Position numbers and translations under genes: made by a program. Below, piece by piece: positions 53,661 through 63,907 of a DNA stretch of 64,000 bases (within the stretch, counting starts at the first letter, position 1; each line of letters starts with the position of its first letter). The stretch comes from Lumbricus rubellus. Taxonomy: Eukaryota > Annelida > Clitellata > Crassiclitellata > Lumbricidae. Under the pieces are notes generated by a model. The model had not been told where the DNA came from. It did not search any database and saw only the letters and a list, made by a program, of their open reading frames with translations. Location of the stretch: NCBI GenBank assembly GCA_945859605.1, contig OX243824.1, positions 18,529,767 to 18,593,766 of the forward strand, read 5' to 3'.

Positions 53661-53887
53661 CGATACCAACGACTGAATAAACAACAATAATAATTATTCC
53701 TCTAAACCGGTTAATTCCACGGCACATAAAGCTTTCACAGACGAACATTAATCAGACTGGAGACAGACGGTCGACCGCATTTCTGGATAGACTGAAGTGG
53801 TTAATAAAGATTAGATTTATGTTATACGCAAAATAAGTCGATCAGGTCAGCCGACGACGTTTGCCAGCCCTAATAAAAGCAACTGGT

Positions 53888-54200
53888 CAAGGGCGGATAC
53901 AGAAACTTTGGACGGGGGCGGCAAAAATTCTGGGCCTTGGGTCTGGAAAATTTTTCTTTCGTATCCGCCAAAAAACGTTGATGACCTTTCTTAGTCATCT
54001 GGCGAAATTTTGGGGAGATATATACCATTTCATCCGCCGAAATTTCGCCCGAAAAGGTTGATGACTTTTTTAGTCATTAAGTCCATTTCCTTGGGAATAT
54101 AATTGAGCTTGTTCAAACCAAATGGGGAGGCACGATACATGGGTATTTCTAAATGGGGGGGGGGCATGGCCGGATTGGCTCCCTGCTGGATCCGCCCATG
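53888..54200 (+). mobile_element. hAT-like MITE, family A
   Basis: Ends CAAGGGCGGATACAG and CTGGATCCGCCCATG. Flanks CAACTGGT and GATCTGAT match at only 5 of 8, so this copy is older. Two T-run/AGTCAT modules inside. Confidence 0.85.
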
Positions 54201-54550
54201 GATCTGATCGCTAAGCTTATAAGACAAAGCAATTTGCCGACTTCAACCGTATCCGTAGACTATAATTATATAAATATAATCCGCAAGGTCGTTGCGTTCA
54301 TGAAAACATAAAGTCAATTGGGTCCGCATTATTTTCATGTAGGCGTAACAGTGTGTTGTAGGCTAGGCTATAGACTATTGCGTAATTTACAGTCGAGAAC
54401 GTCAGGTAGGACTAAGGTAGTGACCGTAGTGTACCTTGTGGCCGACAAAGAAACCAAATTTTCTACTGAACAACCTCTGATGGATCTATAAGCTTACGTC
54501 TTGAATTAGCGCGACGTTGTTAGGATGACCACAGTGGCCCGAATGTCATA

Positions 54551-54868
54551 AGGGGTAACGCGGCCCCGGCATGGTGGGGATTTGCAGGGCAGCAGGAACG
54601 CGACAGACTGCAGGCTATTTTGGACTGTTTGATCAGAATGCACTACCTTCCTAAGGACAATCCTACCTTCGAGGAACTATGTAGAACGGCGGACGGGAGG
54701 CTCTTCGCTGCCCTCCTCCTTAATCAAGGACATGTGTTACACCCTCTCCTCCCACCATTGAGACCCCAGCCTTACTCCATGAGGCTAAGACTACATGACC
54801 GAATCATCCCTAGGGCGGACAACCTAACTAGGAAATGGTTTTTGACGAGAATGCTTTATCATATTTGA
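54551..54868 (+). pseudogene. LINE ORF2 C-terminal fragment
   Basis: An open frame reads AAPAWWGFAGQQERDRLQAI, then FEELCRTADGRLFAALLLNQ and HVLHPLLPPLRPQPYSMRLR, and ends LTRKWFLTRMLYHI with TGA. APAWWGF and VLHPLLPP are typical of the end of non-LTR reverse transcriptases of the jockey/CR1 type. 5'-truncated. Confidence 0.88.
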
Positions 54869-55590
54869 ATGTAATTACGGCCTACCATATAGGACCCTAA
54901 ACCAAAGTGCAGCACAAATTGTTAGAGCTTTTTAAAGAACACAGTTTTTATTTTAAAGAAAAATTTATATTGAATTTTGGACCTAGGATTTTGTGCTATT
55001 TGAAAACATTTTGACATTGATTGGATATAGAAAATATGTACGTTTGTTTATTATACCATGTCTGTACACCAAAATGCGGATAGCAATTGGTATATTACAA
55101 AATATTCTTATCTTATCTTATATAAATCCAGGATTACAAACCTATCGCTAGCATGTAATTAATTAACAGAACTATAATGCAGCTGCACTTAGTCCTATTG
55201 GTAGACCGTGGGGTGCATGCTTGCTGTGACATAGGCTTAAGATCAGTGTAAGAATTGTGGAAAAATGACTGCAGCGTTGAACCTTTATCCACTTGGAATC
55301 TGGGTGTAAAAAACAGATTTAACTATGTGGCTCTAAGAATGACTGGGGGGTTGAAACCACTTTATAAGCCGGTCTGAGTGGAAGATTTGTCTCCCATTCC
55401 AGGTTAGCATGCGCGCCAGCATATAGGCCTAGGTAAAAGGGCTCTTGACCTCCCCTCTTATAAACTTGGTATTCACCTTTTTAAACCATAGGATCCACTA
55501 CCTTTCGGATTTCAACAAAATTCCTGTTCACTGAAAGCTAATGATAAGCCAATTAATGATCAACCAATCAATCAAAATTCAAGGTTCCTG

Positions 55591-55808
55591 CTCAGAGGCG
55601 CTCCCGGCTGAGATCAAGCGAAAAAAGTCTTCAACCGTTTGTGAAATTGAGAACAGTTTGGGAGGTGTCGCAATGTTGCATAGTCCGTGGTTGGTCCAAC
55701 AACCTGGAATGGACTTCGACTATGCGACACCTCCCAAGCTTTTCGCCAATTTCACAAACTGTTGAATACTGTTTTTTCGCTTGATCTCGGCCGGGAGCGC
55801 CTCTGAGT
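55591..55808. repeat. Inverted pair of LINE tails (hairpin)
   Basis: The left arm (55591-55672) is the reverse complement of the right arm (55723-55808). Both contain GGGAGCGCCTCTGAG, CGCTTGATCTC and CACCTCCCAA. The loop carries GTGGTTGGTCCAACAACCTG, itself partly palindromic. Confidence 0.8.
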
Positions 55809-55860
55809 AGCTACCTTGAAGGGGCGCTATATAAATTTTGAATGATTGATTGATTGACTG
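55688..55860 (+). mobile_element. LINE 3' end with readable C-terminus
   Basis: The frame VVGPTTWNGLRLCDTSQAFR, then QFHKLLNTVFSLDLGRERL ends at the TGA inside GCGCCTCTGAGTAG. GGGGCGCTATATAAATTTTG and a GATT repeat follow (to 55900). GPxxWNxLP-type motifs mark LINE ORF2 ends. Confidence 0.75.
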
Positions 55861-56511
55861 ATTGATTGATTGATTGATTGATTCATTCATTCATTCATTG
55901 AGAAATCGGAGAGCGAGCAATGACCCTCAGCTGCCGCAGCTGGTAGTAGGCTAGTAGCAGCTGCGGCAAACCTGATCTAACCGTTTTAGTTTTCTTTTTG
56001 TCGCGGGAATGGATATGCCTACATCAGACTTTGACGATCGTAGCGGCGACCTATCAGCTAGATGTCTGATGCTGTCCGCGACGTAGCGGCGCTCACAGTA
56101 GCCTACTGTAGATGAGACATTTTTACTTGCCCACTCGTTTAGCTGCCAATTTAACCCTTTAAAAGCGAGTGGCAATCTATTTGCCACTACATGCAGGTAT
56201 ACTAAACAGCTATTGTTCAGCAATTTGCCATTAAAATAATGCATGTGGATTCACAAGATGTCACTACCAGATACTGTTTAACACAAAAAATCATAAAAAA
56301 ATCTTGTTTGACACAACATACCTTATACTCCATTGGAATTCTAGGGTGGTATGAACGGCTAGTGGCAAGTATGTTGCCACATTATGGACTTTTCTTGGTA
56401 GCACAAACGCCTAGTGGCAATTATATTGCCACCAATTTTTTTACTGATTTAAATTCAACAATGTTATACGCTTGATTACTATCTCTTACCCATACAAAAC
56501 ATGTATTTATA

Positions 56512-56581
56512 TTAACCCTTTAACGACCAGCTACATATGCTTTCGATGCATTTTAGTACATGCTGGTCGTTAAAGGGTTAA
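56512..56581. mobile_element. piggyBac-like micro-palindrome with TTAA ends
   Basis: TTAACCCTTTAACGACCAGC at 56512 and GCTGGTCGTTAAAGGGTTAA ending at 56581 are perfect inverted repeats around a 30-bp middle. TTAA plus CCCTTTAA fits piggyBac target and terminal patterns. A related TTTAACCCTTTAAAAGCGAG at 56152 may be the end of a larger element. Confidence 0.55.
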
Positions 56582-57032
56582 CTGTGCCTGTCGAGTTTCT
56601 GCTTTCTTGGTTGTAGGGCCGTCCACGGTAATGACTTTCCTTCAAAACTACGTTTATTAGGCTACATCGGACCAATCAAACTCTGTTTCCTAAAAGTTAT
56701 CAAGCCTTTCTTCGTTTGTTGCGACTGGGCTGGGAGCGCCCCCAAGTAATTGAGTTTCTTGAATGGGCGTTATAGAAGTCTATAAAGTGAGTGAATGAAT
56801 CAACAAATCAATGCAGTTTGAATTTGATAAATTGATGCGCTTTTCCATTCTGAGCCATTCGTGGCGCCGCAGACCGAAATGAGCATTAAAGTGATTTTCC
56901 AAGATATTGAGTTTGATACATCATTTCAAAGGCCTTGTCTCAGGCATCAAAATGACACAAAAATTATTGCTCTAGCTTAATTCTAACCGAAGATAGGCCT
57001 ATAGGCTAAGGCTAGCTATAAGGAAATAAGTG

Positions 57033-57080
57033 ATTTAATTAAATTAATTTAATTAATTAATTAAAATAATTTAATTAATT
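57033..57080. repeat. TTAATTAA-rich tract
   Basis: Simple AT repeat of ATTAATTTAATTAA units. Confidence 0.9.
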
Positions 57081-57318
57081 TAAAAAAATGATATGCATAA
57101 AAAGAGCATTAAACTAACTTAGCAACTTGTCTTTTAAAAAAAGTGGGAAAAAATTTCAAGAAAAATATTTCTTAGGTGAAATTTTTTTTAAATTAAAAAA
57201 TCACAAACATACTACCGTATTTCCCTAATATCTCTGATGTGTAATCTCCGACTTAATGCTCATATTGGTCTGTGGCGCCACATTTGGATGGAAATTATGA
57301 AATATGATCGTATCCTAT

Positions 57319-57438
57319 TTATTTAACCACAGGACCAGACGAGCATGCAGCAGCATTGATGACCACCTGAAGCCCAGATACTGCGACCAGTAGCAAGCCT
57401 GCAGCGAAGGCGACTTGGCAGTAAACGATTCGGATCAT
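57319..57438 (-). CDS. Candidate short secreted ORF or signal-peptide exon
   Basis: A 39-codon frame on the minus strand has a good start context (CACCATG) and reads MIRIVYCQVAFAAGLLLVAV, then SGLQVVINAAACSSG, followed by a stop. The first 30 residues look like a signal peptide with hydrophobic core. It could be the first coding exon of a spliced gene (weak donors GTCCTG or GTGGTT), a micropeptide, or chance. No further exon was found. Confidence 0.25.
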   Translation of the reverse strand: MIRIVYCQVAFAAGLLLVAVSGLQVVINAAACSSGPVVK

Positions 57439-57529
57439 GGTGAACTAGGCTATACGCTTATATTGCACCAGAATGATGGCGTGTCGCATCCTGAATGAGG
57501 GATCGAGACACAGAAGAATCTGTTGGCAT

Positions 57530-58570
57530 GGCTACGATTGTCTTCAAACAAAAGAACACGTAGATGTAGAAAGGATTGTCAATCTGTTGGTATGGTTACG
57601 ATTGCCTTCAGACAAAAGAACACGTAGTTGTGGAAAGGATTGTCAATCTGTTGATATGTTTACGATTGTCTATTTTTCCCTCAAACAGAATAATTATAGG
57701 CCTATCCTACGTGCGACTCTAACAGAAGAATATGTTGGTCTAGCCTAGGCCTAGTTACGATTGTCTTCAATCAAAAGAACACGTAGATGTGGAAAGGATT
57801 GTCAATCTGTTGCTATGGTTACGATTGTATATATTTGCCTTAAAACAGACTAGCATAGGCTACGTGTTTGTTTGTTTGTTTGTTTAGCCTACGTAGATGT
57901 GATCGATACGTGTAACTCTGACAGAAGAATCTGTTGGTATGGTTACGAACTTATTACGATTCTCTTCACACAATAGAACATGTAGATATGGATAGGATTG
58001 TTAATTGTATGACAGGGTCTGATTGTTTTCAGACGTGTGGGTTACACAGGCCCTACAAGTGGATACGATTGTCACTGGGACAAAAGAATATGTCGACCTG
58101 GTTACAGTTGTCTTCAAACAGAATAGGCTACGCAGATGTGGATTTGATAGCCTATTCATTTCAGACAGAAGAATCTGTTGATATGGTTACGATTGTCTTC
58201 AAACAATGGAATAGTCGGCAATCCTGTCAACGGCGGTTTTAAATTATTTCACTGTTTTTTATATTGTGTATATATCCGTGTTTTCAGCTCCGTGTTTTAC
58301 GCGTCTGGCCGTTTAAAATTTATAAATTCGATGAAAAATATTTGCTGGCGAAATAGAAGCGGGATTTAGCGCGTGAGGGTCGGTTAGGGCTCAGGTTAGG
58401 CGTCGTGAGGGTCGGTTAGGGTTAGTTCTAACTTCTAGGGTTAGTGCAGTCATTCTGCTTAAATTGAAGCCGGATTTACGTGTAGGCTATACATAGATGT
58501 GGATACGATTGTCACTGGGACAGAAGAATCTGTTGGCAAGGTAATACAATTGTCTTCAAACGGGAAAAGG
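57530..58570. repeat. Decayed tandem/dispersed repeat with GTTACGATTGTCTTCAAACA
   Basis: AATCTGTTGGTATGGTTACG, ATTGTCTTCAAACAAAAGAA and CACGTAGATGTGGAAAGGAT recur at least seven times in variable order, about 60-130 bp apart. ORFs here are repeat-derived. Confidence 0.8.
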
Positions 58571-59319
58571 CCAGAATCACATGTATGCCACTGTCACACC
58601 AGGTGTTAACGTCTGTTGTATTCATCAAGAGGATATGAACAAATTAAGGACTATAGATTAGAGTATCATTAGACCCATAATTACATGAACACGCTGCATT
58701 TTCATTTTGAATATAATATACTGAATAAAAGCATCAAAGTCAGACAATAAAATTACAATCAGAATAATTCCTAAATACCTAGTGTGGCATATTTCAAAGA
58801 ATAGAATTTATTATGTTTCTTGGAAAGACTAAAAAAGGTCAAAGACTATATACACCACAATGCGGATATGCATTTGGTTGAAAAAATTTACCGTCTTACT
58901 TTTACATGGCTAGGTTATCAGGCTTCGATCCCACAATGCAACTTCCCAGTTATTTACACACAATTACATAATATTTGAAAGGTAGGGTTTTAAAATAGTT
59001 GAAGATCTTAGATCTGCCCAACAATCCAAGAGTGCCATTGATTTAGAATGGTTAAAACTCCGCCAGCAAAGCATTGTTTGAAAGTTCACAATAAAGGATC
59101 AACATGCAGTTCAGGACCTACAGAGTACAACCAAATGTTCAAATAAATTACTTTAAGAAAAACCGTTTTAAAAATTGCTTTTCACTGTCACTGGTTTAAC
59201 ATACCATTGCTATTAAACATCATAAATTTCTACCACTGGCCAAAATTCTGACCCTGTTGCGGCCAAAAATTCCAATTTGCTCGTAAGCATAACATAACTA
59301 TGCAAAAACCATGCCTTCT
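58571..59319. other. No gene recognised
   Basis: AT-rich intergenic sequence. A short match near 58850 to a dispersed repeat (CACCACAATGCGGATATGC), also seen near 15645 and 55070 as AATGCGGGTAGCAATTG and AATGCGGATAGCAATTG. Confidence 0.5.
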
Positions 59320-59475
59320 TGGTGGTAGGACCCTCAACCTGGAATGGTCTCCCATTGACGCTCTGCTTCTTTTCCATAACCCCTCAGACATTCCTCTCAT
59401 ATCTTAAACGTTTTAATTGGGAGTGCCTCTGAGTAGTCCCCTTGAAGAGGCACAATACAAATTCATTTTAATGAA
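59320..59475 (+). mobile_element. LINE 3' end remnant
   Basis: The frame VVGPSTWNGLPLTL followed by SFLSYLKRF-like residues precedes GGGAGTGCCTCTGAGTAG and CTTGAAGAGGCACAATACAA, the same tail as the SINE. Confidence 0.7.
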
Positions 59476-59690
59476 TGAACGAACGACAGCAACTGGCCCT
59501 GCAATAGTCGCACTGAGGCCAGAGATACAACCAAACTAATTATGGCAACATAAAATATTTACTGACATGATAGACAAAGAACAAGTTTAGTAAGTAATTA
59601 ATCAGTAATAAAAAATTTACTGTAAACAAGCTACTGCGGGTATTAACAATTTTACAAATGCACTTATAGAGTTCATATGACCTCATGTGT

Positions 59691-59901
59691 GGGGTGCAGT
59701 GGTGTACTGGTGGCATTGCTGCCTTGGAGCCGGAAGGTTCGAATCCACCTCGCCACGTAAGGACCTTGGGCAAGTCCTTCACTGACACTTGCTCAGCGCT
59801 ACGGCGTGAAACTCCGATGCAGTGTCCGCTCTGCATTTGGGAGCGCCTCTGAGAAGAGAGAGCTTGAAGGGGCGCTATAACAAGTGCACATAGAAACAAC
59901 A
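59691..59901 (+). mobile_element. tRNA-derived SINE, full length
   Basis: Head GGGGTGCAGTGGTGTACTGG, B-box-like GGAAGGTTCGAATCCACC, body CTTGGGCAAGTCCTTCACTG, tail GGGAGCGCCTCTGAGAAG and GGGGCGCTATAACAAGTGCA. Confidence 0.92.
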
Positions 59902-60002
59902 CTCATACAAATCAATTGTCAACAATCGATCAAAATGAAATCATAGTTCAGAAAAGGAAAGAAGAGGAAATGTAAAAACCCACAACCATCAATCTCGAAT
60001 CA

Positions 60003-60082
60003 ACGCATTAATTAATGTTAATTAATTAATGTTAATTAATTAATGTTAATTAATTAATGTTAATTGATTAATGTTAATTAAT
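60003..60082. repeat. 14-bp AT minisatellite
   Basis: Five tandem units of GTTAATTAATTAAT with few changes. Confidence 0.92.
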
Positions 60083-60245
60083 CGCTAGCATGTATTCAAC
60101 AGCACCTATACAGTATACACTTCAATAAAATTCATTCTAATTACAGGCACTAAATTGCTAGTACACCAGATCATCCATACAGCATGCATTGATCATTACA
60201 GCACGTAGAACGTGTATATTATGTTCTCGAACAAATCCAGTAAAC

Positions 60246-60591
60246 CAGTGGTTCCCAACCTTTTTTGATGTTAGGGCCACTTTTTTCTAAGGTTGAGGAC
60301 ACAAGGGCCACTTTTTCTTAGTTAAAGTACATAATGCTAAAATTTAATTAACTAAAAGCATAAAAAATTGTTGTAATTGATTCAAAATAGGATGTTTGAT
60401 GTTAATTATAGAAGTCAAAATACAATAATTTGTAAAAGAAAATAATTATGTGCTCTATCCTGTCCAAATTGTTAATTTTTCATATATTTTTTGTTAATTT
60501 GAGAGAAAAGGGCCATTTTAGGCTGGCGGGACATTTTTTTAAGGCCTGATGGGCCATTTTTGGCCCGCGGGCCACAGGTTGGGAACCACTG
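60246..60591. mobile_element. hAT MITE with CAGTGGTTCCCAACCT termini
   Basis: Left CAGTGGTTCCCAACCTTTTT and right CAGGTTGGGAACCACTG are inverted repeats of the type common in hAT (Charlie-like) elements. Target 8-mers CAGTAAAC (60238-60245) and CAGGAAAC (60592-60599) match at 7 of 8. 346 bp. The body repeats GGGCCACTTTTT and GGGCCATTTT. No ORF. Confidence 0.95.
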
Positions 60592-60769
60592 CAGGAAACA
60601 GTTGGCACACAATCAACGGATGACAAGTAAGACCTGACCATATCAAACAACTTCACCATTCTTCTATAGCTCCAAAAGGAAATGAATGTTTTAACAACAG
60701 CATCAATCCCATTCACAGTGCTCCCACTAAGTTTCAAGGCTTCATGGCCAGTTTTGTGGCTTTGCACAC

Positions 60770-60925
60770 AATAAATGATTAAACAATATATCATATGTGT
60801 ATACATACAAAATTATGTGTATAATATATGTATATATATATATAATTATACACATGTTTATATATACACACATAATATTTTATAATTATATACATATGAT
60901 ATATTGTTTAATCATTTTTATATAA
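60770..60925. repeat. AT-rich inverted repeat
   Basis: AAATGATTAAACAATATATC at about 60775 is mirrored by GATATATTGTTTAATCATTT at about 60897-60916. TATA-rich tracts continue to about 61050. Confidence 0.75.
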
Positions 60926-61606
60926 ACATAATTATATATACATAATTTTGTATATATACATAATTATGATATATTATATACATACATGTTTTATATAATT
61001 ATATACATACATGTTTTATATATATATATATAATTTCTACATATATATATTATATTCTTTCAGAAACCAGCAGAAGCGTGAAGTCTTTTGACTTTGAGGC
61101 ATCATTGTCTCCTAATTCATTCCTCTCTGCAAGAACTTAACAAATCACACATCGATATCATTCATCACAAACCCAAAACACATTTCCAGCGAATCTCAGG
61201 CTACTAAACATTTTGATCGCACTTTGTTTGATAAACCACAGATCATCAAATGTGTTCTACGGATTAGTTGTCTGCATTCCAGACCGAAAATTTCTTAATT
61301 TTCACTTGTAAGACATGCTTACTCAATCAGGTAAAACGCTGTACACTGGACAACTTACAGGGACGATACAGCATGCTTTCAAGTCCATCTTTGGCAAAAT
61401 TTTGAATACCGGGTCTAAAACTTTTTGCATTTCTGAGTCCTCTCTGACACATCTCGAACCTGCTGACCAAGATCATCATCATCGGTCCTTGGCAACAAAT
61501 GGACGGTCAGCGTAACTTACTAACTGAGACTTTGAGCAATAGGAAAAATCGCAAATAGATTTGCATGAATTCGTTAAGGTCACGCTTGGAAACATCCCGA
61601 AAAACG

Positions 61607-63790
61607 TCACACGACCTTGACTCCGTGTATGGAAAGCGCGTGCTCCTGCAGCTCCTTGTGCAGGAAGAACGTGTCCTGGCACAGCGGGCACGATTCCGAC
61701 TCCACGGCGTGCTGCGTCATGTGCTTCTCGAAGCTCTTCCGGTATCGGAACGGCGGGCGCTCCGTACAGATCGGGCAGCTGTAGGTACCAAGCGCGGCCA
61801 TTTTCAGCATAGACGTGTCCCTGAGCCTTATGGCTGAAGACGGGCCGGGTTGCGGTACCTTGGCGGTGGCCACATCCGGCTGCTGGTTCTTGTTGTGGTA
61901 GTACTTTGAGTGGAGGACAAGCGAATTGCGCATGGTGGACTTGAAGCCGCAGTCGTGCACCGTGCAGAAGAACATCTGTGGGGTGTGCTGGTTGATGTGG
62001 TCGTACATTGCCGCCCGGTCGGCATCCTGATGCTGGCAGACGACGCATATAAGGAGGTGGCCCTCGCCCGACCGGATGTGCACGGAGTTACAGTGCGTGT
62101 TGAGGTCGTGCTTCGTCTCGAACACGACGTTGCACAGCTTGCACGTGCGTTCCGCCTCGCGGTGGATCTGCGCGTGTGCGTCAAAGTCCTCGAGTATTTC
62201 GGTGTAGTACGCGCACTCCTCGCACGAGTAGAGGAGCGCGCCGTGCACCGTGCTCATGTGCTCTTTCAGCGACGCGTGGTCGCCGCAGTCGCGCTCGCAC
62301 AGTCGGCACTGGACCTCCGTAGCCATCTTGTTGAGCGCCGAGCAGAGCTGGAGGTGCTGCTTGAAGACGTCGAGTTTGATGTTCGAGTAGTCGCAGTAGA
62401 AGCAGAAGATCTCGCCGTGCGTGCGCATGTGGCAGATGAAGCGGTGTTGGCGGTTGGTCGCGTACGTGCAGATCTTGCACTTGAAGTCCTTGCGCATCAG
62501 GTGCACGTCGGAGATGTGCCGCTTCAGGTGCCAGATGTCACGGCTCGCGTAGTCGCACTTCAGGCACATGTACGGCTTGGTTGCGTCGCCGCCGCGCCCG
62601 ACAAGCGCCTTGCTCTTCTCCTGCAGATCGCCCATCGAAAGTTCGTCTTCGTCGTCATCGTCGTCGTTGTTTCCGATATTCTCTTTCTTCGGTGTCTTCG
62701 TTCCATTGTTCGATGCACTCTTCCCTGGAGTGCCTCCGTCTAGGTCTTTGTAGAGCAGTTTGATCTTGGTAAAAGTGTCGACTGCGGCCCTGTTCGGCTC
62801 CTTCGTCGTCGGGAGAAACTTCCGCATTTTCCGCGAGTCGTACGGAACGTCGGAATGCAAGTTCATGAAATGCTCTTTCGCCTTCTCGCTGCGAGAGAAC
62901 TCCATGTTGCAGAGGTGGCACTTGTACGGCTTCTTCGTGCTGTGCACGCTTCCCTGGTGTCGTCGCAGGTGTGACTTGCTGTCAGTCTGGTAGCTGCACA
63001 GCTCACACCGGTGTCGTCTCAGCGACCGAGTATTGCTGTTAGTCGTATTTGGCTCCGTCTCGGCCGACCGGGACATGGTCAGAGAAACGGCCGCCGCAAC
63101 GCTGGCCTCGCTTGGCATAACGAATTGGTGTACTCTCTTCTGGTGACGCTGAAGGTGCGACCGACTGTCGGTCCGGTAGCTGCACCACGCACACTGGTGT
63201 CGCTTGTACGCGTCAAAGTTCGAGTTGTCGCACGCGGAACTGAACCCCGTCGTTTTTGATTGGTCGAAGGCACTGTCTTCCATGTTCGAGTCGCTCAAAG
63301 TCTCAGCTTTAATATCGAGAAACGACGGCGACATCGCGCTCCCCTTCTGGGCGGAGCTCATCGAGTTTTCGGTGGACTTGGGGGTGTCGAAACGACCGGG
63401 TTTCGAATTCTCGTCCGACGATAGGAACCGTTTTTCCGCCGAGTAGCTCCCCAGCGAGTCGTCGTCCCCCGAGCACGCATCGTCCTGCTGAGCAGCGTTT
63501 CTCTGCATCAGACCGAGCACCCGCAGCTCCGCCTGCTTCAGACGGTGAGCAAGGTCGAGTAGGCTCATCGTGGGAACCCACGGCTGAGGCTCGACTGGCG
63601 GAGGCTCGACTGGCTGATCGCTCCTGCTGCCGTTGCAAGGCTTTTCTTTATTGTCGTTTGTGGCAGAAGGGTCTCTTGGGTCTGGTTGGTTTTCGCCACC
63701 TTCTTCGCCGTCACTTCCGCTGGTCGACATTTTGCAGCTGCTCCACGCATCAGGATTGTCGTCCGCAATGCATTCAACGGTCACCTCCAT
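61607..63790 (-). CDS. Multi-C2H2 zinc-finger protein, 727 aa, intronless
   Basis: Probably a nuclear DNA-binding regulator. Start ATG in context AAAATGGAGG with an in-frame TAA 12 bases upstream; stop at 61607-61609. Residues 1-190 are acidic and Ser-rich, with a Pro-rich patch at 61-73, a leucine-rich short helix at 75-96 (LDLAHRLKQAELRVLGLMQR) and a SUMO-type IKAE at 160-163. About 13 fingers follow: 200-221, 262-283 and 291-312; a linker with an Asp/Glu run near 375-384; then 409-430, 438-458, 463 onward, and further fingers to 722. Many fingers have the CxxCxYxTxxxxxLxxH pattern (CSYRTDSRSHLQRH, CSYQTDSKSHLRRH, CDYASRDIWHLKRH), seen also in REST and ZFP64-type proteins. Orthology is not assigned. 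High GC and CpG contrast with the AT-rich flanks. Confidence 0.92.
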   Translation of the reverse strand: MEVTVECIADDNPDAWSSCKMSTSGSDGEEGGENQPDPRDPSATNDNKEKPCNGSRSDQPVEPPPVEPQPWVPTMSLLDLAHRLKQAELRVLGLMQRNAAQQDDACSGDDDSLGSYSAEKRFLSSDENSKPGRFDTPKSTENSMSSAQKGSAMSPSFLDIKAETLSDSNMEDSAFDQSKTTGFSSACDNSNFDAYKRHQCAWCSYRTDSRSHLQRHQKRVHQFVMPSEASVAAAVSLTMSRSAETEPNTTNSNTRSLRRHRCELCSYQTDSKSHLRRHQGSVHSTKKPYKCHLCNMEFSRSEKAKEHFMNLHSDVPYDSRKMRKFLPTTKEPNRAAVDTFTKIKLLYKDLDGGTPGKSASNNGTKTPKKENIGNNDDDDDEDELSMGDLQEKSKALVGRGGDATKPYMCLKCDYASRDIWHLKRHISDVHLMRKDFKCKICTYATNRQHRFICHMRTHGEIFCFYCDYSNIKLDVFKQHLQLCSALNKMATEVQCRLCERDCGDHASLKEHMSTVHGALLYSCEECAYYTEILEDFDAHAQIHREAERTCKLCNVVFETKHDLNTHCNSVHIRSGEGHLLICVVCQHQDADRAAMYDHINQHTPQMFFCTVHDCGFKSTMRNSLVLHSKYYHNKNQQPDVATAKVPQPGPSSAIRLRDTSMLKMAALGTYSCPICTERPPFRYRKSFEKHMTQHAVESESCPLCQDTFFLHKELQEHALSIHGVKVV

Positions 63791-63907
63791 TTTAAAACTT
63801 TACTACTCTAAACTGTAACAGACCAAATAATTTTTAAAATACCACATATAAAGCTATAAAGCAATAATATCTTCTTCACTGTTTATGTTTGGTTGAATTT
63901 GCACTTG

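Noticed and set aside
55951..56244. 97-codon minus-strand ORF
   Set aside because: It crosses the piggyBac-like TTAACCCTTTAA terminus and carries no known motif.
61910..62743. 277-codon ORF on the plus strand
   Set aside because: Antisense shadow of the GC-rich zinc-finger gene; the long open frame follows from codon bias of the real frame.
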